Below, piece by piece: positions 8,241 through 17,172 of a DNA stretch of 64,000 nucleotides. The position numbers were made by a program, and so were the translations under genes. The notes beneath the pieces are model-generated. The model saw nothing but the letters and a program-made list of their open reading frames with translations, did not search any database and was not told the origin of the DNA. The DNA is taken from contig DXFM01000022.1 of the NCBI GenBank assembly GCA_019114465.1, positions 54,643-118,642 on the forward strand. Direction: 5' to 3'. Source of the DNA: Candidatus Lachnoclostridium avicola (GTDB lineage Bacteria; Bacillota; Clostridia; Lachnospirales; Lachnospiraceae). The first letter of the stretch is position 1; the number at the start of each line of letters is the position of its first letter.

Positions 8241-10046
8241 CTACCTTTCTAAAAGAATCTGTACCGGATCGCCGGCTTTCAGCGGTCCGCTGCCGGCGGG
8301 GACGTCCACCAGGCAGTTGCAGCCGCTTAAGGACAGGAGCATGCCGGAGGAATGGCCTTCCGGCAGAAAAACGGCCCCGTTTTCATATTTTCCCCGGACA
8401 AATCTCCGAAGTCCCCCGGCTTTGGGAAAGGGGGAAGCCAGAATGGCTGAGGCCGGCTGGAGGTCCAGGGCAGAGGTGCCGGCGAGTCTTCCCAGGGCGG
8501 GCCTGGCCAGCAGCTCGAAGGTGACGAAGGCGGCGAAGGGATTGCCGGAAAGGCTGAGGACGGGGAGATTTCCCATTTTCCAGAGCATCACCGGGGATCC
8601 CGGCTTGATCTGCAGCCGCCAGAAGATCAGTTCTCCTCCGCTCATGGGAACCACCTGGTGGAAAATGTCCTTTTCCCCCACGGATACGCCGCCGGTGGTG
8701 ATGATGAGATCCGCCAGGCCTTTATCCGCGATCTCCCGGATTTTTAATGCAGCGGCGGCGGGATCGTCCCTCAGCATCTGAATCATCACCGGCTCTGCTC
8801 CCAGCTCTCTCAGCCTGGCGGCCAGCAGGTACAGGCTGGAGTTGTAGATTTTCCCGGGAAATCCGGATCCGGAGGGATCCAGAGGTTCTCCCGGCAGGGC
8901 CAGCTCATCCCCTGTGGAGAGGAGAGCCACCCGGGGCCTGGAAAAGACGGAGACCTGGGCAGCCCCCATACTGGCCAGAATCCCCGCTTCCGCAAAAGAA
9001 ATCTTCTGCCCAGCCCGGAGCAGGAGAGTTCCCTGTCGGATATCCTCTCCCCGGCGGGCAAAATTCTTCCCCGAAGGTACGGGCTGGAAAATGGACACCG
9101 TCCCGGCCCCCATATCCGTATCTTCCTGGCGGATGACGCAGTCGGCCCCATCGGGCATGACGGCGCCGGTCATGATCCGCAGGGCGCAGCCCGGTTTTAC
9201 CGTGGCGGAGGAAGGCGGCTCACTGGCCAGATCCTGCCCGGCATACCGGGCGCCGGTCACACGGAGGCGGACGGGGGAGTCCGGGGAAGCGTTCTGAATA
9301 TCCCCACTTCTCACGGCGTAGCCGTCCAGGGCGGAGCGATGAAAGGGCGGATTGTCCATGGGAGCGGTGAAATCTTCAGCCAGAAACCGGCCGAAACACT
9401 GGCTTAGGGGCAGAGTTTCCTTCCCTGCCGGGCCGGGAACGGCCTGGAGAATCCGTTCCACAGCCTGCTCCAGATCCAGGCGGTAAATGGAATTCTTAAA
9501 CGCTACCAACTGTTCCAGGGTGTTCAGGTTTAAAAGAGGGCGGCCGGCGGGGACGACTTCCACGCGCAGGCCCTTCAGGGCGTCCAGTACCCGGAGCCGG
9601 CCGGAATTCAGGGAGTTTTCCAGGGCCGGAAGGGCAGTTTTGGAGTATACGGCGCACAGAGGATATTCCCGTCCTTCCAGATCCCGGCAGATGCAGACAT
9701 CGCAGGAGGTCCGCTCCATGGCGGATAAAAGCCGCTCCGGGAGGTTCTGGGGGAGAAAGGGCATATCGCAGGAGACCACAAACAGGGCGTCCCCCCGGAA
9801 GGCGTGAAGGCCGGAGACAATGCCTCCCAAAGGTCCGCGGTCAGCCTGCTCGTCCTCCACCGCAAGCCAGCCGGGAAGAGCCGGGTCCTGTTCCTTTCTC
9901 ACGGAAATCAGTTTTTCCTCAAACTGCCACAGCCGGCTGGCCAAAAGGCCGGTAAATGTGGTGTTTCCCCAGGGAATCTCTCCCTTCTGGATTCCTCCCA
10001 TGCGGGAGGAGCGGCCTCCTGCCAGGATAAGCGCGCCTGTTTTCAT
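8241..10046 (-). CDS. MobA-MoeA fusion: molybdenum cofactor guanylyltransferase / molybdopterin molybdenumtransferase
   Basis: 601-aa two-domain protein. Residues 1 to about 190 are MobA: the nucleotide-binding LILAGGRSSRMGG and VSCDMPFLPQNL. Residues about 195-601 are MoeA: DNPPFHRSALDGYAVRSGD, TGAVMPDGADCVIRQED, STGDELA, TTGGVSVGEKDIF and LSGNPFAAFVTFELL. MoeA inserts molybdate into adenylylated molybdopterin and MobA makes the (bis-)guanine dinucleotide form, so the fusion joins consecutive steps in one chain. The order is inverted relative to the pathway. No frameshift or internal start is visible at the join. The gene starts 34 nt after lysR on the same strand. Confidence 0.95.
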   Translation of the reverse strand: MKTGALILAGGRSSRMGGIQKGEIPWGNTTFTGLLASRLWQFEEKLISVRKEQDPALPGWLAVEDEQADRGPLGGIVSGLHAFRGDALFVVSCDMPFLPQNLPERLLSAMERTSCDVCICRDLEGREYPLCAVYSKTALPALENSLNSGRLRVLDALKGLRVEVVPAGRPLLNLNTLEQLVAFKNSIYRLDLEQAVERILQAVPGPAGKETLPLSQCFGRFLAEDFTAPMDNPPFHRSALDGYAVRSGDIQNASPDSPVRLRVTGARYAGQDLASEPPSSATVKPGCALRIMTGAVMPDGADCVIRQEDTDMGAGTVSIFQPVPSGKNFARRGEDIRQGTLLLRAGQKISFAEAGILASMGAAQVSVFSRPRVALLSTGDELALPGEPLDPSGSGFPGKIYNSSLYLLAARLRELGAEPVMIQMLRDDPAAAALKIREIADKGLADLIITTGGVSVGEKDIFHQVVPMSGGELIFWRLQIKPGSPVMLWKMGNLPVLSLSGNPFAAFVTFELLARPALGRLAGTSALDLQPASAILASPFPKAGGLRRFVRGKYENGAVFLPEGHSSGMLLSLSGCNCLVDVPAGSGPLKAGDPVQILLER

Positions 10047-10080
10047 CAGATTTTACCTTCTTTCTTCCATATTTATATAT

Positions 10081-10995
10081 TCAGCATTCCTGATAGTCGC
10101 AGCCGATCTCCAGCTGGTTGTTGGTATAGTAGCCTTTCAGAAAGGCGAGAAAATTCTGGGCGGTTTTGGAAAAATACCGCTCGGAATTTCTGGCGATGAT
10201 CAGGGGGCGGAGAATGGGCGGCCCGGCGATGGGAAGCACCTTTACCGCATGGCTGTAAAGACACTTTTTCTGAAAGGACTCAGAGACCAGGGCCACTCCC
10301 GTGTCCGCGGCAATCAGATCCAGCATCTGGCAGTGGTAGCATTCCGTCACAACGTGGGGCAGAAAACCGGCTTTTTCACAGATGCTGTCGGTGAATGTCC
10401 GGAAAGCATATCCCTGGGGGAGACAGATAAAGGGCTCGTCCTTCAGCTGTTCCAGGGAGATTTCCTGTTCTCCGGCCAGGGGGTGGTTCCGGTTGAGGGC
10501 TACCATGAACCGCTCCTCCACCAGCACTTCCTGGATCACGCCCGGCAGATTGAGCCGGTTGGGGAGAATGAAGAAGTCATAGTAATTTCTCTTCATTTCC
10601 TGTTCCACATCCCGGGGATCCACGGAAAGCTGGCTGATGCGGATATCCGGGTATTGTTTCCGGTAGGCGATGAGAGCCTCCTGGAGAAGGCTCTGGCTGA
10701 CGGAGGAACCCAGGGTCAGGGAATTCTTTTCCGATGTCCGGAAATCCTCCATGGCCCGGATGCCGTTTTCAATGAGCAGCAGAGCGGGGGATATGTGCTG
10801 GTAAAATGCCTGGCCGCAGCTGTTTAAACTGATATTCCGGCCCACACGGTCGAAGAGGGAGACCCCCAGCTCTTTTTCCAGGCGGTTTAAACTGGCGCTC
10901 AGGGCCGGCTGGGCAATGTTTAAGTTTTTGGCCGCCCGGGTGATGTGCTCTTCCCTGGCGATTTCGCAGAAATATTTCAATTGCAGCAGATCCAT
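10081..10995 (-). CDS. LysR family transcriptional regulator
   Basis: 304 aa from the ATG at 10995, chosen because AAGGAG lies 8 nt upstream; an upstream in-frame ATG at 11028 has no such site. The N-terminal helix-turn-helix reads LKYFCEIAREEHITRAAKNLNIAQPALSASL in parts typical of LysR regulators, and the rest is the effector-binding domain (about 90-300). It is divergent from the PLP enzyme/permease genes and first in line before mobA-moeA and mobB, so it likely controls both sides in response to a substrate of the pathway. Confidence 0.95.
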   Translation of the reverse strand: MDLLQLKYFCEIAREEHITRAAKNLNIAQPALSASLNRLEKELGVSLFDRVGRNISLNSCGQAFYQHISPALLLIENGIRAMEDFRTSEKNSLTLGSSVSQSLLQEALIAYRKQYPDIRISQLSVDPRDVEQEMKRNYYDFFILPNRLNLPGVIQEVLVEERFMVALNRNHPLAGEQEISLEQLKDEPFICLPQGYAFRTFTDSICEKAGFLPHVVTECYHCQMLDLIAADTGVALVSESFQKKCLYSHAVKVLPIAGPPILRPLIIARNSERYFSKTAQNFLAFLKGYYTNNQLEIGCDYQEC

Positions 10996-11022
10996 AGTCC
11001 AAACTCCTTTTTTATGGTGAAA

Positions 11023-11093
11023 ATTCATATATCAAACGTTATGAATCAACAAAAAGATTGATATTTTACATTCAGGCAGAACAATGGTAACAT
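11023..11093 (+). promoter_or_regulatory. LysR-type operator dyad and promoter of the PLP enzyme gene
   Basis: Perfect inverted repeat ATTCATA (11023-11029) / TATGAAT (11040-11046) with a 10-nt spacer, in the lysR divergent region. A second partial dyad pairs ATATCAA (11029-11035) with TTGATAT (11058-11064). Downstream is TTTACA (11065-11070), 17 nt, TAACAT (11088-11093), a plausible sigma-A promoter. The dyad would sit roughly 55-78 nt upstream of the start of transcription, where LysR activators usually bind. Confidence 0.5.
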
Positions 11094-11145
11094 AAATATA
11101 TCGGAAATACAACAAAAACCTACAAAAGAGCAAGGGGGAATGAGT

Positions 11146-12330
11146 ATGTACGATTTCAGTATTCCGGTAGACCGGCGAAATACCAGCAGCATTAAATGGG
11201 ACCGGGCAAAGGGCAAATTCCATACGGATAAAGATATCATTCCGCTGTGGATTGCCGACGTGGACTTTGAATCTCCGAAGGAGGTAAAGGAGGCGCTGAT
11301 CCACAGAGCGGAGCATGGGGTATACGGCTATACCTTCGCCATGAGCGATTATCTGCAGTCAGTGGCCGGATGGTATCAGAGAGAATACGGCCTGGACGTG
11401 AAGCCGGAGTGGGTATGCCCCACCTACGGTGTGGTCACTGCCCTGTATTTTTCCATTCTGGCCCTCACGGAGCCGGGGGATCCCATTATGGTCAACACTC
11501 CCATCTATGATCCCTTCTATGCCATCGTGAGAAATACGGGGAGGACGCTGGTGGAGTCTCCGCTGATCCATCGGGACAACAGCTATTTCCTGGATTTTGA
11601 CGACATGGAAGAAAAAATGAAGCAGGGCGTGAAAATGCTGATCTTCTGCAATCCTCATAACCCGACGGGACGCGTGTGGACGAGGGAAGAGATGAAGAAG
11701 GTGGTGGATCTGTGCAACAAGTACAACGTGTACCTGGATTCGGATGAGATCCACGGAGATCTGGCCCTGTTCGGACATCCCTACATATCGGCTCTGGAGT
11801 TTCCGGAAGTCTACGACAAGCTGTCTGTTTACACCGCGCCGGGAAAGACCTTCGGACTGGCGGGAATGATCGCCTCCAATCTGCTGATTCCGGATGAGAA
11901 CGTGAGAACGGCCATCGACGGCAAATTAAGAGGAGCCTGGATCATGAGTCCCAATATTTTCGGACTTGTGGCTGCTCAGGCGGCTTACGACCACGGCTCT
12001 GAATGGCTGAAAGAGGAGAAAGCGTATCTGGAAGGAAACTCCCGCTTTGTGACAGAGTATATTGAAAAGTACATGCCTCAGGTACAGGTGACAAAACACG
12101 AGGGAACTTATCTGATGTGGATTGATTTCAGCTGCCTGGGACTGGGAGATGATCTTTACCATACTCTGGTGGAGGAGTGCCGGGTGGGATTTGGAGAAGG
12201 AGCCCAGTACGGCGAGGCCGGAAAGAATTTTGTCAGAGTGAACATCGGATGTTCCAGGGAACTTCTGGAGAAGGCTCTGGAGTCTGTGAGAAAACTTTAC
12301 GAAGAAAGAACAGGAGGGGCAAACAAATGA
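11146..12330 (+). CDS. MalY/PatB family PLP-dependent aminotransferase or C-S beta-lyase
   Basis: 394-aa fold-type I pyridoxal phosphate enzyme. Family motifs: PLWIADVDFESP near the start, CNPHNPTGRVW, SDEIHGDL, and the cofactor lysine in TAPGKTFGLAG. The MalY/PatB group is best known for cystathionine beta-lyase activity on cysteine S-conjugates, giving pyruvate, ammonia and a thiol; some members act as aminotransferases, so the substrate is open. ATG 11146 fits the AAGGGGG better than ATG 11140. The stop overlaps the permease start (ATGA), meaning the two are translationally coupled. Confidence 0.9.
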   Translation: MYDFSIPVDRRNTSSIKWDRAKGKFHTDKDIIPLWIADVDFESPKEVKEALIHRAEHGVYGYTFAMSDYLQSVAGWYQREYGLDVKPEWVCPTYGVVTALYFSILALTEPGDPIMVNTPIYDPFYAIVRNTGRTLVESPLIHRDNSYFLDFDDMEEKMKQGVKMLIFCNPHNPTGRVWTREEMKKVVDLCNKYNVYLDSDEIHGDLALFGHPYISALEFPEVYDKLSVYTAPGKTFGLAGMIASNLLIPDENVRTAIDGKLRGAWIMSPNIFGLVAAQAAYDHGSEWLKEEKAYLEGNSRFVTEYIEKYMPQVQVTKHEGTYLMWIDFSCLGLGDDLYHTLVEECRVGFGEGAQYGEAGKNFVRVNIGCSRELLEKALESVRKLYEERTGGANK

Positions 12331-13655
12331 GTGATGGAGCTGAAAAGAAAGAACTGCTGAAATTTGGCGATTGTATGAGTTTCTGTATCGGACAGATCAT
12401 CGGATCTGGAATCATGGTTCTGACCGGAATCGCTCTTGCCAGAACCGGACGGGGGGTTCCCCTGGGGTTTGTGGTGGCAGCGGCCATTATTATGATCACT
12501 ATGGTTCCCCTGGCGGTGCTGGGAGCCGGAATGCCGGGTACCGGCGGCAACTATGTGTATGTCCGTGAGCTGATCGGCAGAAAATCCGGTTTTGTCTATG
12601 TGGTGATGTTCGCCGTATCCCAGTGTTTGATCTCCACGTTCGCGCTGGGTTTTGCGGATTATCTCATCGCAGTGGTTCCGGGAGTGAACCGGACGCTGGC
12701 GGCCATGGCGCTGCTGATTGTATGTACGGGATTTAACATGGTGGGCGTCAAGACGGCGGCAAAGCTGCAGACGGCCATGGTAGTGGTTCTGCTGGTGGCC
12801 CTGGGCGCCTACATCGTCTTCGGCCTTCCGAAGGTAAACTTTGCCGGATTTTTTGAGCCGGGAGCCATTATGCCCAACGGATTTCTGAATTTTCTTCAGG
12901 CATCCGCTCTGCTGTACTTCCCCATGGGCGGTGCGAAATTTATCGCGGAGCTGGGCGGCGATATTGAAAATCCTGGGAAAAATATTCCCAGATCCATGTT
13001 TCTGTCAACGGGTATCGTTGCCATCTTTTACGCTCTCATGGGCGTTGTGGCGGCAGGCGTTCTTCCCATTGACCAGGTTGCCGGAAAAACTCTGGTAGTA
13101 TCCGCTCAGGAGATTTTCCCCAGACCCATCTATCTGTTCTTCGTCATCGGCGGCGCGCTGTTCGCTCTGGCGACGACTTTGAACGGAACTCTTTCCTGGA
13201 TCACCAAGGGCCTTTATGTGGCGGCAAAAGAGGGATGGATTCCGGAGAGTATGGCAGATGAGAATAAATACGGCGTTCCCTACAAACTGCTGATCGTCTT
13301 CTTTATCATCGGCGCGGTTCCGATCCTCACGGGAATGGACGTATCCTTCATCTCATCTCTGGGAGTTGGTCTTACGGTAATCTGCAACGTGCTGCCGGTA
13401 GGTTCCGCGTTCTTCTTCGCGGAGAAAAAACCTGAGGCTTATAAAAATGCCACGTTCAAGGTATCCGTTCCGGCTCTGAAGGCATTCTCCGTAGTGTCTA
13501 TCATTCTTCTGCTGGCTACCGGCTGGCTGAACCTGAGAGATCTGACTATGCCTACCTGGATCAGCCTGGTGGTGTTCGCGATCCTCTGCGTACTCTACGC
13601 AAACGTGAGAGAAAAGAAAGTGATTGAAAAGGCGCAGGCCAACGGCGGCAAATAA
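12327..13655 (+). CDS. APC superfamily amino acid permease
   Basis: 442-aa inner-membrane transporter with about 12 hydrophobic segments. The first helix carries the glycine-rich substrate motif IIGSGIMVLTG; MPGTGGNYVYVREL and FPMGGAKFIAELGGDIENP are typical of amino acid/polyamine/organocation permeases. The ATG overlaps the stop of the PLP enzyme and has AGGAGGGG upstream. Co-translation suggests that it imports the amino acid the PLP enzyme acts on. Specificity cannot be read from sequence. Confidence 0.93.
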   Translation: MSDGAEKKELLKFGDCMSFCIGQIIGSGIMVLTGIALARTGRGVPLGFVVAAAIIMITMVPLAVLGAGMPGTGGNYVYVRELIGRKSGFVYVVMFAVSQCLISTFALGFADYLIAVVPGVNRTLAAMALLIVCTGFNMVGVKTAAKLQTAMVVVLLVALGAYIVFGLPKVNFAGFFEPGAIMPNGFLNFLQASALLYFPMGGAKFIAELGGDIENPGKNIPRSMFLSTGIVAIFYALMGVVAAGVLPIDQVAGKTLVVSAQEIFPRPIYLFFVIGGALFALATTLNGTLSWITKGLYVAAKEGWIPESMADENKYGVPYKLLIVFFIIGAVPILTGMDVSFISSLGVGLTVICNVLPVGSAFFFAEKKPEAYKNATFKVSVPALKAFSVVSIILLLATGWLNLRDLTMPTWISLVVFAILCVLYANVREKKVIEKAQANGGK

Positions 13656-13692
13656 AGTAAATGATCAATATGGTCAGTGAATAATAAGAGAC

Positions 13693-13732
13693 AGAAAAGA
13701 CCGCTGCAGTTTTCCCTGCGGCGGCCTTTTCT
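13693..13732 (+). terminator. terminator-like hairpin after the permease
   Basis: AGAAAAGACCGCTGCAG pairs with CTGCGGCGGCCTTTTCT across a 6-nt loop (16 of 17 positions, including a G-T pair). The T-run is short and lies inside the stem, so it may be only partly effective. It separates permease and flavoprotein genes that are otherwise 102 nt apart. Confidence 0.65.
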
Positions 13733-13757
13733 GCGGAATAAAGGAACGAGGTGTCCA

Positions 13758-15032
13758 ATGGAATCATATGCGATTATAGGGTTTGGCACAGCCGGCTATC
13801 ATGCGGCGAAGGCCATACGGGAGGCGGACCGAACCGGCCGGATTGATGTATACTCCAATACGGGGAAGGCTCCGTACAATCCCATGCTCACCACCTATTA
13901 TGTCAGCGGAAAGCTGTCCTATGAGGCCATGTTTCCTTTTGGAAGTCTGGAGGAGATTAAAAAGGAACTGGATCTGAACATGATCGACCGGCAGGTCACT
14001 GGGCTGAAGGCCAGGGAACATGTGGTGGAGACAGAAGGGGAAGACAGCGGTCCCTATGACAGGATCCTGGTTTCCACCGGGGCGTTTGCCATTGCGCCCA
14101 GGGTGGCGGGACTGAAGGAGGAAGACTGCTTCCTGATGAGAACCGATGAGGATGCCCTGCGTCTGCGGGAGAGACTGGACCGGCAGGATGTGAAGAGCGC
14201 TGTGGTAGTGGGGGCATCCATGGTTGGAATTAAAGTGGTGGAGCTGCTGGTCAACCGGGGAATACAGACTGTCCTGGCGGACCTGGCGCCATATATGTTC
14301 CCCACGGCGGCTTATGAAAATGTGGCCCATGAAATTGAAAGCCGGCTGAAGGCGCGGGGCGTAGGACTGTATTTTCAGAACACAGTGACGGAGGTGAAAA
14401 ACGCGGGCGGCAGCCAGGTGGCGGTGATGACCGGCAAAGATGAAGTGCCCGCCGACATTGTGGTGCTCTGCATCGGAACCAGGGCCAATATCGGATTTGT
14501 GGATCCGGAAGAGGTGAAGATCGGAAAGGCCATTGTGGTCAACGAGCAGATGGAGACTTCCGTTCCCGGCGTTTTTGCGGCGGGAGACTGCTGCGAGGGC
14601 AATAACCTGGAGACGGGAAAGACGCAGATCATCGGTCTGTGGGCCAACGCCAACTACCAGGGGACGGTGGCCGGCAATCACATGTCCGGCGGCCGGAAAA
14701 AGTTTGACGGAAATATTCTCCACAACATCACCCATTTTATGGATATGGATTTTATCGGGTTCGGAGACAACCGGGCTCAGGGAACGGTTCTGACCAGCGG
14801 AGTCCTGGGAAAGGGACTTTACATAAAGGTGGTGTGCCGGGACCATGAGATTGTGGGGGTGAATATTCTGGACAATTACCGGATCAGCGGCATCATCAAG
14901 AATTACATGCTCCGGCTGCTCCAGGGCGGCGGAAATGAGCTGACCGTATTCCAGAAGGGAATGCTGATCCAGGCCGGGATGGATGAATCGTTTATAGACA
15001 GATTGGAGGAAACAGTCAGTGGAACGAATTGA
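13758..15032 (+). CDS. FAD/NAD(P)-binding oxidoreductase
   Basis: 424-aa pyridine nucleotide-disulfide oxidoreductase-type flavoprotein. FAD site IIGFGTAGYHAAKAI at the N-terminus; NAD(P) site VVVGASMVGIKVVELL near residue 154; late FAD motif VFAAGDCCEG near 276. It resembles NADH-dependent reductases of the nitrite/rubredoxin reductase type. It overlaps the molybdoenzyme gene by 14 nt, so it probably feeds electrons from NAD(P)H through the ferredoxin subunit to the molybdenum centre. No signal peptide, so cytoplasmic. Confidence 0.92.
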   Translation: MESYAIIGFGTAGYHAAKAIREADRTGRIDVYSNTGKAPYNPMLTTYYVSGKLSYEAMFPFGSLEEIKKELDLNMIDRQVTGLKAREHVVETEGEDSGPYDRILVSTGAFAIAPRVAGLKEEDCFLMRTDEDALRLRERLDRQDVKSAVVVGASMVGIKVVELLVNRGIQTVLADLAPYMFPTAAYENVAHEIESRLKARGVGLYFQNTVTEVKNAGGSQVAVMTGKDEVPADIVVLCIGTRANIGFVDPEEVKIGKAIVVNEQMETSVPGVFAAGDCCEGNNLETGKTQIIGLWANANYQGTVAGNHMSGGRKKFDGNILHNITHFMDMDFIGFGDNRAQGTVLTSGVLGKGLYIKVVCRDHEIVGVNILDNYRISGIIKNYMLRLLQGGGNELTVFQKGMLIQAGMDESFIDRLEETVSGTN

Positions 15033-17172
15033 ACAGCTGTTAAAGGCAAAGATTCCCTGCAAAGAGACGGGGATTGAGATCAGGCACACGATCTGTGATA
15101 TCTGCTGTCCCTCTTTCCACTGCGGCATTGACGCCTATGTGAAAGACGGAAAGGTAATCAAGATCGAGGGAACCAAAGGACATCCCATGAATGACGGACT
15201 TCTGTGCACCAAAGGCCTTTCCAACCGGGAATATATTTACCGGAAGGACCGGATTCTCACCCCCCTGAAGCGGGTGGGAAAACGGGGAGAGGGAAAATTT
15301 GAGCCCATCACCTGGGACGAGGCATACCGGATCTGCGGGGAAAAGTTAAATGGCTGGAAGGAAAAAGAGGGAGCGGACAGCGTGATGTTTTTCGGCGGCT
15401 ATACCAAATGGTTCCGCCCCTGGCTCCACCGGTTCGCGTTTTCCTTCGGCACGGAAAATTATGCCACAGAGTCCAGCACCTGCTTTACTTCGGGACTTAT
15501 GGCGTGGAAGATCGCCACGGGCCGGGCGGCGAAGGGCGATATGGCCAACTGCGGCGTATTTTTAGGCTGGGCCTTTAATCCCTACCATTCCCGCTATCTG
15601 AACGGAAAGAAGGCGGACGCGGCCAAGGCCAGGGGAGTGAAATTCATCATTGTGGATCCCCGGGTGACACCGGCGGTGGAAAAGCTGGCCGATATCCATC
15701 TGCGCCCCAGGGGCGGCACGGACGGGGCCCTGGCCCTGGCTATGGCCAATATTCTGATCCAGAACGGCTGGATCGACCGGGAATATATTGACAAATATGT
15801 GTATGGGTTTGACGCGTTTGCCCGGTATGTATCTCAGTTTAACGAGAGCAATCTGGAACAGCTGACGGGAGTTCCCTATGAACAGGCGGTGGAGGCCTGC
15901 CGGATGATCCATGAAAACGGCCCCATGGCCATCAATGAGTCCAGCGCGCCTCTGGCCCACCACAAAAACGGAATGCAGAATTACCGGGCCATCATGGCCC
16001 TGTCCGCCATTACCGGAAATTATGACCGGGTGGGAGGCCAGCAGCCCATCACCCACACCTATATCCACCAGGCTTCCGGGTATGAGACCAGGGAGGAGGA
16101 ATTCTTTGAATCCGTCCGTCCTGTCGGCGGGAAAAAACCGGTGGGAGCGGAGAGGTTCCCCTTATGGTACGCCACAGAGGGAGAGGCTCAGGCCACCGAC
16201 CTGGCTCGGCAGATTCTGGAGGAGAAACCCTATCCCATCCGGGCGATGGTGGCTCTGGGATTAAATCTCAGAATGCTTCCGGATACCCAGCAGCTGATCC
16301 GCGCTCTGGAAAAGCTGGACTTTTTTGTGGATACGGACCTGTTTTTGACAGATGCGGCCAAATATGCGGATATTGTGCTTCCGGCCTGCTCATCCTTTGA
16401 GCGGGGAGAGTTTAAGTCCTATCCCGGCGGCTATGCGGTGTACACCAATCCGGTGATCGAACCCCTCGGCCAGTCTAAGAGCGATGCCCAGATCCTCTGC
16501 GAGCTGGCACAGGTCATGGGGCTGGAAGATGATCTGTTAAAGAGCGGTTATGAGAACTGCGTCCGCTATATCATTCAGGATCTTTCCGTGACAGTGAAGC
16601 AGTTAAAAGCCAATCCCCTTCCCACCCTGGTGCCGGAGCGCAGACCCTATGTGGAGGGGGCGTATATCCGCGGCGGCATGAAGACGAAAAGCGGGAAATT
16701 TGAGCTGGATTCCTGCCTGATCGGAGATCATCCGGAGTGGGGGCTGGATTCCCTGCCCACCTACTGCGAACCGCTGAACCAGGCGGACGAGAAGAAATAT
16801 CCCTTTACTCTCTGCGCCGGCGCGCGCATTCCCAACGCCATCCACTCCCGGCTCCACGAGGTGCCGTGGGTGAGAAGCTTGAGGCCGGATCCCACTGCCG
16901 ATATTTCCCTGGAAGACGGGGAAGCCCTGGAAATTCAGGATAAGGACGACATTGAGATATTTACAGAAAAGGGAAGCATAACCGTAAAGGCACATCCGTC
17001 CGCCAGGGTGCTGCCCGGCATGGTCCATATGTACCATGGATACCGGGAAGCCAATGTGAACGGTCTTTTGGACGGGAACCACCTGGATCCCTATTCCGGG
17101 TTCCCCGCCTACCGTTCTGCCCGGTGCGGAATCAGGAAGAAGGGAGGAGAGCAAAATGGGATTAACTCTTGA
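15019..17172 (+). CDS. molybdopterin-dependent oxidoreductase, DMSO reductase family, substrate unknown
   Basis: 717-aa catalytic subunit with GTG start. An N-terminal [4Fe-4S] site uses cysteines about C26, C29 or C30, C35 and C63 (CDICC, FHC, LLCTKG). Molybdopterin-binding stretches include SVMFFGGY, FLGWAFNPYHS, FIIVDPRVTPAV, LRPRGGTDGALALAM and AGARIPNAIHSR. The residue in the molybdenum-ligand position appears to be Cys155 (ESSTCFTSG). There is no twin-arginine signal, so it works in the cytoplasm. Overlaps with its flavoprotein and ferredoxin partners on both sides indicate a three-subunit complex. Sequence alone does not say what is reduced or oxidised. Confidence 0.93.
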   Translation: MERIEQLLKAKIPCKETGIEIRHTICDICCPSFHCGIDAYVKDGKVIKIEGTKGHPMNDGLLCTKGLSNREYIYRKDRILTPLKRVGKRGEGKFEPITWDEAYRICGEKLNGWKEKEGADSVMFFGGYTKWFRPWLHRFAFSFGTENYATESSTCFTSGLMAWKIATGRAAKGDMANCGVFLGWAFNPYHSRYLNGKKADAAKARGVKFIIVDPRVTPAVEKLADIHLRPRGGTDGALALAMANILIQNGWIDREYIDKYVYGFDAFARYVSQFNESNLEQLTGVPYEQAVEACRMIHENGPMAINESSAPLAHHKNGMQNYRAIMALSAITGNYDRVGGQQPITHTYIHQASGYETREEEFFESVRPVGGKKPVGAERFPLWYATEGEAQATDLARQILEEKPYPIRAMVALGLNLRMLPDTQQLIRALEKLDFFVDTDLFLTDAAKYADIVLPACSSFERGEFKSYPGGYAVYTNPVIEPLGQSKSDAQILCELAQVMGLEDDLLKSGYENCVRYIIQDLSVTVKQLKANPLPTLVPERRPYVEGAYIRGGMKTKSGKFELDSCLIGDHPEWGLDSLPTYCEPLNQADEKKYPFTLCAGARIPNAIHSRLHEVPWVRSLRPDPTADISLEDGEALEIQDKDDIEIFTEKGSITVKAHPSARVLPGMVHMYHGYREANVNGLLDGNHLDPYSGFPAYRSARCGIRKKGGEQNGINS

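Noticed and set aside
13764..15128. 454-codon minus-strand open frame opposite the FAD oxidoreductase
   Set aside because: No ribosome-binding site or domain; the plus-strand flavoprotein has full nucleotide-binding motifs.
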